Positions 60,853 through 64,000 of a DNA stretch of 64,000 bases are shown piece by piece. Positions within the stretch are counted from its first letter, which is position 1. The number at the start of each line of letters is the position of its first letter. The stretch comes from Lactobacillus sp. CBA3606. GTDB lineage: Bacteria > Bacillota > Bacilli > Lactobacillales > Lactobacillaceae. Location: NCBI RefSeq assembly GCF_002970935.1, contig NZ_CP027194.1:1922001-1986000 (forward strand). The letters are read 5' to 3'. Under the pieces are notes generated by a model. That model was not told where the DNA came from, did no database searches, and worked only from the letters and a program-made list of their open reading frames with translations. A program made the position numbers and the translations under genes.

Positions 60853-62199
60853 ATGTTACTGACAATAATTTCGTATGCCATGATTGTCGTCTTCATGTTT
60901 ATTATCATGAAGAAGAAGCTATCACCATTCACGGCATTAGTGCTAGTACCGTTAGTTTTTGCAATTATTGCGATGGTCGCCGGGGTTGCTAAAAAAGGAA
61001 CCATCGGTGATTTTGTTTTAGAAGGGATTAAGACCACCGCCAACACTGGAATTATGTTATTATTTGCCATTCTTTATTTTTCAATTATGTTAGATGCTGG
61101 TTTGTTTGATCCAATTACTAAGAAAATGATCTATTTTGCCAAGGGTGATCCAATGAAAGTCCTGATTGCAACCGCCGTGGTGGCCGCTGCGGTATCTCTA
61201 AATGGGGATGGCACCACGACAACATTAATTTGTTGTTCTGCTTTTATTCCAATTTACAAAAAATTAAAGATGCGGATGATGAATTTAGGGGTTTTAGTCA
61301 TTTTACAGAATACCATCATGAACTTATTGCCTTGGGGTGGTCCAACTGCGCGAGCAATGGCAGTTTTAGATGTTGACGCTAGTATCTTAGCTTATGTTTT
61401 ACCCGGTATGATTTTGGCATTAGCCTATGTCACTTTTATTGTGGCACCGAGTATGGGTAAAAAAGAACGTAAACGATTGGGCGTTAAAACATTAACAGTA
61501 GCCGAAATTGAAGCTATGACCCAAGTTACTGATCCTGAGGTGGCAGATATTCGGCGCCCTCAGAACTTTGCTTTTAACGGTATTTTAACGATTGTGCTGA
61601 TTGCTTGGTTAGTTGCTGGATCTTTTATCAAAGCGCTGGAAATGCCACCATTGCTTTTGTTCTTAGTGGGAACCTGTATCGCTTTGATGGTTAACTATCC
61701 TAAATTAAAAGATCAGTCCAAACGTATTGGAGCCAATGGTGGCGATGCAGTTCAAGTGGTCATCTTAGTTTTTGCGGCAGGGGTCTTTATGGGAATATTC
61801 CAAGGAACTGGGATGGCAACGGCATTGGCTCAAAGCTTTACCCAAATTATTCCACATCAATTAGCTGGTTTCTGGGGGATTGTCATCGCAGTTATTTCAG
61901 CACCTGGCACCTTCTTCCTATCAAATGATGGCTTTTATTTCGGGGTTTTACCAGTCTTGGCGCAAGCTGGGCGTGCGTATGGATTTACTAATATGCAAAT
62001 GGCGTTAGCATCGCTAATGGGTCAGGCATTCCATTTACTTAGTCCACTCGTGGCTTTTATTTACTTACTACTGCGATTAACGGGGTTAGATATGGGAGCT
62101 TGGCAAAAAGAAACGGCCAAATATGCCTTAGGTGTTTTTGCTATCTTTGTGGTAACGATTCTTTTAACAGGGCATATGCCATTTTACATTCCGCAGTGA
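60853..62199 (+). CDS. citH: CitMHS-family citrate/divalent cation transporter
   Basis: This 448-residue membrane protein has about 12 hydrophobic helices and CitMHS features: M-L-L-T-I-I-S-Y-A-M-I at the start, N-G-D-G-T-T-T-T near residue 117 and L-L-P-W-G-G-P-T near 156. CitMHS proteins take up citrate bound to Mg2+ or Ca2+. AAGGAGG lies about 9 nt before the ATG. It is followed by oadH, oadD and oadB, as in the citrate cluster of Enterococcus faecalis, so it supplies citrate whose oxaloacetate product is decarboxylated by the enzymes downstream. The symbol is by that analogy. Confidence 0.85.
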   Translation: MLLTIISYAMIVVFMFIIMKKKLSPFTALVLVPLVFAIIAMVAGVAKKGTIGDFVLEGIKTTANTGIMLLFAILYFSIMLDAGLFDPITKKMIYFAKGDPMKVLIATAVVAAAVSLNGDGTTTTLICCSAFIPIYKKLKMRMMNLGVLVILQNTIMNLLPWGGPTARAMAVLDVDASILAYVLPGMILALAYVTFIVAPSMGKKERKRLGVKTLTVAEIEAMTQVTDPEVADIRRPQNFAFNGILTIVLIAWLVAGSFIKALEMPPLLLFLVGTCIALMVNYPKLKDQSKRIGANGGDAVQVVILVFAAGVFMGIFQGTGMATALAQSFTQIIPHQLAGFWGIVIAVISAPGTFFLSNDGFYFGVLPVLAQAGRAYGFTNMQMALASLMGQAFHLLSPLVAFIYLLLRLTGLDMGAWQKETAKYALGVFAIFVVTILLTGHMPFYIPQ

Positions 62200-62218
62200 G
62201 TTTATTTTCAAGGAAACG

Positions 62219-62228
62219 AAAGCGCTTT
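62219..62228 (+). promoter_or_regulatory. cre-like palindrome between citH and oadH
   Basis: AAAGCGCTTT is a perfect palindrome and matches the centre of cre sites, though the outer bases fit less well. It is 40 bp before the oadH start. Confidence 0.4.
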
Positions 62229-62268
62229 ACGGAAGGCGATGTGTTGATATCCTAATAAGGAGGTAACG

Positions 62269-62604
62269 ATGATGACCAGCTTTTGGCAACAATTATTTCA
62301 TCATGCGACAGTAACAAACACGGCGAGTTTAGCGGCTACAAAAGCTGAAAAATCAACGATTGATGAGTGGGTAATAGTACCAAAATATATTGATGTTGAT
62401 CCCCGTGAACAGGTCATTCCAGCGTTGATTGCTGCTAGCGTAGCGGTTGATCAAGCTGCGAATAGTCAATTAAGTTTAAAACGGTTAGCCGTTCAAAATC
62501 CCGAAGCCCAATTAGTCAGTATTATTGCCAGTAGTTGTGCATTAGCTATGGGTGATAGAACGTTTGTTATCAAATCAATTAGAAAGCGAGTTGATCAGTA
62601 CTAA
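62269..62604 (+). CDS. oadH: OadH-like accessory protein of oxaloacetate decarboxylase
   Basis: This 111-residue protein has a variable N-terminal half and a C-terminal helical block (N-P-E-A-Q-L-V-S-I-I-A-S-S-C-A-L-A-M-G-D near residues 78-97, then F-V-I-K-S-I-R-K) seen in small subunits encoded with biotin-dependent decarboxylases or carboxylases. It may help assemble the complex. AAGGAGG lies 5 nt before the first ATG. Its stop overlaps the ATG of oadD by one base (TAATG), so the genes are coupled. The name rests on gene order. Confidence 0.65.
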   Translation: MMTSFWQQLFHHATVTNTASLAATKAEKSTIDEWVIVPKYIDVDPREQVIPALIAASVAVDQAANSQLSLKRLAVQNPEAQLVSIIASSCALAMGDRTFVIKSIRKRVDQY

Positions 62605-62990
62605 TGTTACGTAAATTTAAAATTACGATTGATGGTAAAGAATATTTAGTTGAGATGGAAGAAATTGGTGGTAACTCGTCACAACCAACGACGCTTCAAT
62701 CAGTAGCACCAACGTCAGCCCCAGCCCCTGTGGCTACGGAGGCAGCATCAGTTCAGGCATCGCAGCCGGTTACAGATGCGACTGCAATGGTTGCCCCAAT
62801 GCCGGGGGCAATTATTAAAATATTAGTGGCACCTGGTGATCAGGTGAAAGAAAATCAACCGTTAATGGTCTTAGAAGCTATGAAGATGGAAAATGAAATT
62901 GTCGCTAATCAAGCGGGAGTAGTGGCTGCCATTTATGTGACTAAAAATGACACGGTCAATGCAGGTGATGCGCTAATTAGACTTAGCTGA
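62604..62990 (+). CDS. oadD: Biotin carrier protein of oxaloacetate decarboxylase
   Basis: This 128-residue protein has a short N-terminal strand region (K-F-K-I-T-I-D-G-K-E-Y), an alanine- and proline-rich linker (residues 28-60) and a biotinyl domain with L-E-A-M-K-M-E-N, the lysine near residue 94 carrying biotin. It passes the carboxyl group from the transferase subunit (OadA) to the membrane subunit. OadA itself is not in the window and is expected further downstream. The ATG overlaps the oadH stop by one base. Confidence 0.88.
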   Translation: MLRKFKITIDGKEYLVEMEEIGGNSSQPTTLQSVAPTSAPAPVATEAASVQASQPVTDATAMVAPMPGAIIKILVAPGDQVKENQPLMVLEAMKMENEIVANQAGVVAAIYVTKNDTVNAGDALIRLS

Positions 62991-63003
62991 AGGGAGTAAG
63001 ACT

Positions 63004-64000
63004 GTGGAGACATTGATTCAAGGCATTGCATCAATTACCTTAGGCCAAATTGCGATGATGCTAATTGGCGGTATCTTAATTTATTTAGGTATCAAAAAAG
63101 AATATGAACCAACTTTGCTAGTGCCAATGGGATTAGGTGCGATTTTAGTTAATTTTCCCGACACAGGGGTTTTAACCCAAGTCATTGGAGGGACCAAGGC
63201 AGAAGGCGTCTTAGATGTTCTCTTTAAAGCCGGTATTACCACGGAATTATTTCCATTATTAATTTTCATTGGGATTGGCGCCATGATTGATTTTGGTCCT
63301 TTATTACAAAATCCGTTTATGCTTTTATTTGGCGCCGCAGCTCAATTTGGTATTTTCTTTGTCATCATCGTAGCTGTTTTATTTGGTTTTGATATTAAAG
63401 AAGCTGCCTCAATTGGTATTATTGGCGCAGCAGATGGACCGACTGCAATTTTTGTTTCAAATCAATTGGCGCAAAATTTATTGGGGCCAATTACGGTGGC
63501 CGCCTATTCGTATATGGCATTAGTCCCGATTATTCAACCATTGGCAATTAAGGCGGTTACGACCAAAAAAGAGCGTCAAATTCGAATGACTTATAAGGCA
63601 GAAAGCGTTTCTAAAACGACGAAGATTTTGTTCCCGATTATTGTCACTATTTTGGCAGGTTTTATTGCGCCAATCTCATTACCATTAGTTGGCTTTTTGA
63701 TGTTTGGTAATCTATTGCGGGAATGTGGCGTTTTGGATCGGTTAGCAGCTACGGCGCAAAATGAATTGGTTAATATTGTCAGCATTTTGTTAGGGCTAAC
63801 TATTTCAGTGAAGTTACAAGCTGCTCAATTTTTGAATTTACAAACTTTGATGATTATCGCTTTTGGGCTAGTGGCATTCGTTATGGACTCTATTGGCGGT
63901 GTTTTGTTTGCCAAACTGTTAAATGTCTTTCGACGAGAAAAAATTAATCCCATGATTGGGGCTGCCGGTATTTCAGCGTTTCCAATGTCTAGTCGAGTCA
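63004..64000 (+). CDS. oadB: Oxaloacetate decarboxylase beta subunit, 5' part (runs off the window)
   Basis: The frame starts at GTG 63004 (GAAGGGAG lies about 7 nt upstream), 13 bp after oadD, and is open to the end of the window, giving about 332 residues. It is a polytopic membrane protein with the conserved aspartate in G-A-A-D-G-P-T-A-I-F near residue 145, where the family couples decarboxylation of biotin-bound carboxylate to Na+ export. Typical OadB proteins are about 370-430 residues, so the 3' end is missing. With citH, oadH and oadD it forms a citrate fermentation operon. Confidence 0.92.
   Translation, partial: METLIQGIASITLGQIAMMLIGGILIYLGIKKEYEPTLLVPMGLGAILVNFPDTGVLTQVIGGTKAEGVLDVLFKAGITTELFPLLIFIGIGAMIDFGPLLQNPFMLLFGAAAQFGIFFVIIVAVLFGFDIKEAASIGIIGAADGPTAIFVSNQLAQNLLGPITVAAYSYMALVPIIQPLAIKAVTTKKERQIRMTYKAESVSKTTKILFPIIVTILAGFIAPISLPLVGFLMFGNLLRECGVLDRLAATAQNELVNIVSILLGLTISVKLQAAQFLNLQTLMIIAFGLVAFVMDSIGGVLFAKLLNVFRREKINPMIGAAGISAFPMSSRV

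Overview
The window looks like chromosomal DNA of a low-GC lactic acid bacterium of the Lactiplantibacillus (Lactobacillus plantarum) group. Evidence: strong AGGAGG-type ribosome binding sites, many rho-independent terminators with T runs, GlnR, CcpA (cre), Rex and T-box signals typical of Firmicutes, several acetyltransferases, and a gene set (acetate kinase, class II aldolase, L-2-hydroxyisocaproate dehydrogenase, C69 dipeptidase, multicopper oxidase, potABCD, degradative HMG-CoA reductase, citrate/oxaloacetate decarboxylase genes) familiar from that group. I see no tRNA, rRNA, insertion sequence, prophage or CRISPR array. The species assignment is inference.

Layout. 1-7.1 kb: the 3' end of acetate kinase, a UvrA-like ABC ATPase with a decayed N-terminal ATP site, a CPBP membrane protease, a DUF2812 protein, a divergent GNAT/MarR pair sharing a perfect 20-bp palindrome, and a type II NADH dehydrogenase. 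7.2-11.7 kb: the spermidine/putrescine operon potABCD on the minus strand and an ASCH protein. 11.8-15.6 kb: two acetyltransferases, a small membrane protein, and a YtrA-type GntR regulator with an ABC transporter, behind a promoter buried in a 17-bp inverted repeat. 15.7-20.9 kb: a CoA-acylating aldehyde dehydrogenase with Rex-like and cre-like sites, fructose-bisphosphate aldolase, a GPH sugar symporter and an SPFH/NfeD pair. 21.1-26.4 kb: a probable C-rich small RNA, an unlisted 54-codon membrane peptide gene, dipeptidase, a four-repeat protein of unknown function and a hydroxyacid dehydrogenase. 26.7-33.3 kb: an ammonium transporter with a GlnR box, a MerR-controlled quinone oxidoreductase, a ribose-5-phosphate isomerase, a secreted matrixin-like protease and a multicopper oxidase. 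33.4-45.9 kb: membrane proteins, a PEBP protein, a DUF2075 helicase, an Rrf2 regulator, an AccB-like protein lacking its biotin lysine, a second MerR-controlled oxidoreductase, a P-type ATPase, nucleoside hydrolase and two oxidoreductases. 46.2-51.1 kb: a quaternary-amine ABC transporter, a flavin disulfide reductase and a HAD phosphatase. 51.2-60.7 kb: HelD, T-box-controlled trpS, a dihydrouridine synthase, Ppx, HMG-CoA reductase, a HExxH protein and DUF72. 60.8 kb to the end: citrate transporter, OadH-like protein, biotin carrier and the first part of OadB, with two cre sites.

How it fits together. Much of the region serves nutrient uptake, fermentation and redox balance under global control: CcpA-like sites near the aldehyde dehydrogenase, hydroxyacid dehydrogenase, multicopper oxidase and citrate genes, GlnR for ammonium, Rex-like sites for NADH. 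Local regulators sit next to their targets with readable operators. The most unusual items are the C-rich RNA with its adjacent small peptide gene, the biotin-less BCCP, the one-sided UvrA paralogue, the four-repeat protein, and a family of terminators sharing the same inner stem-loop.
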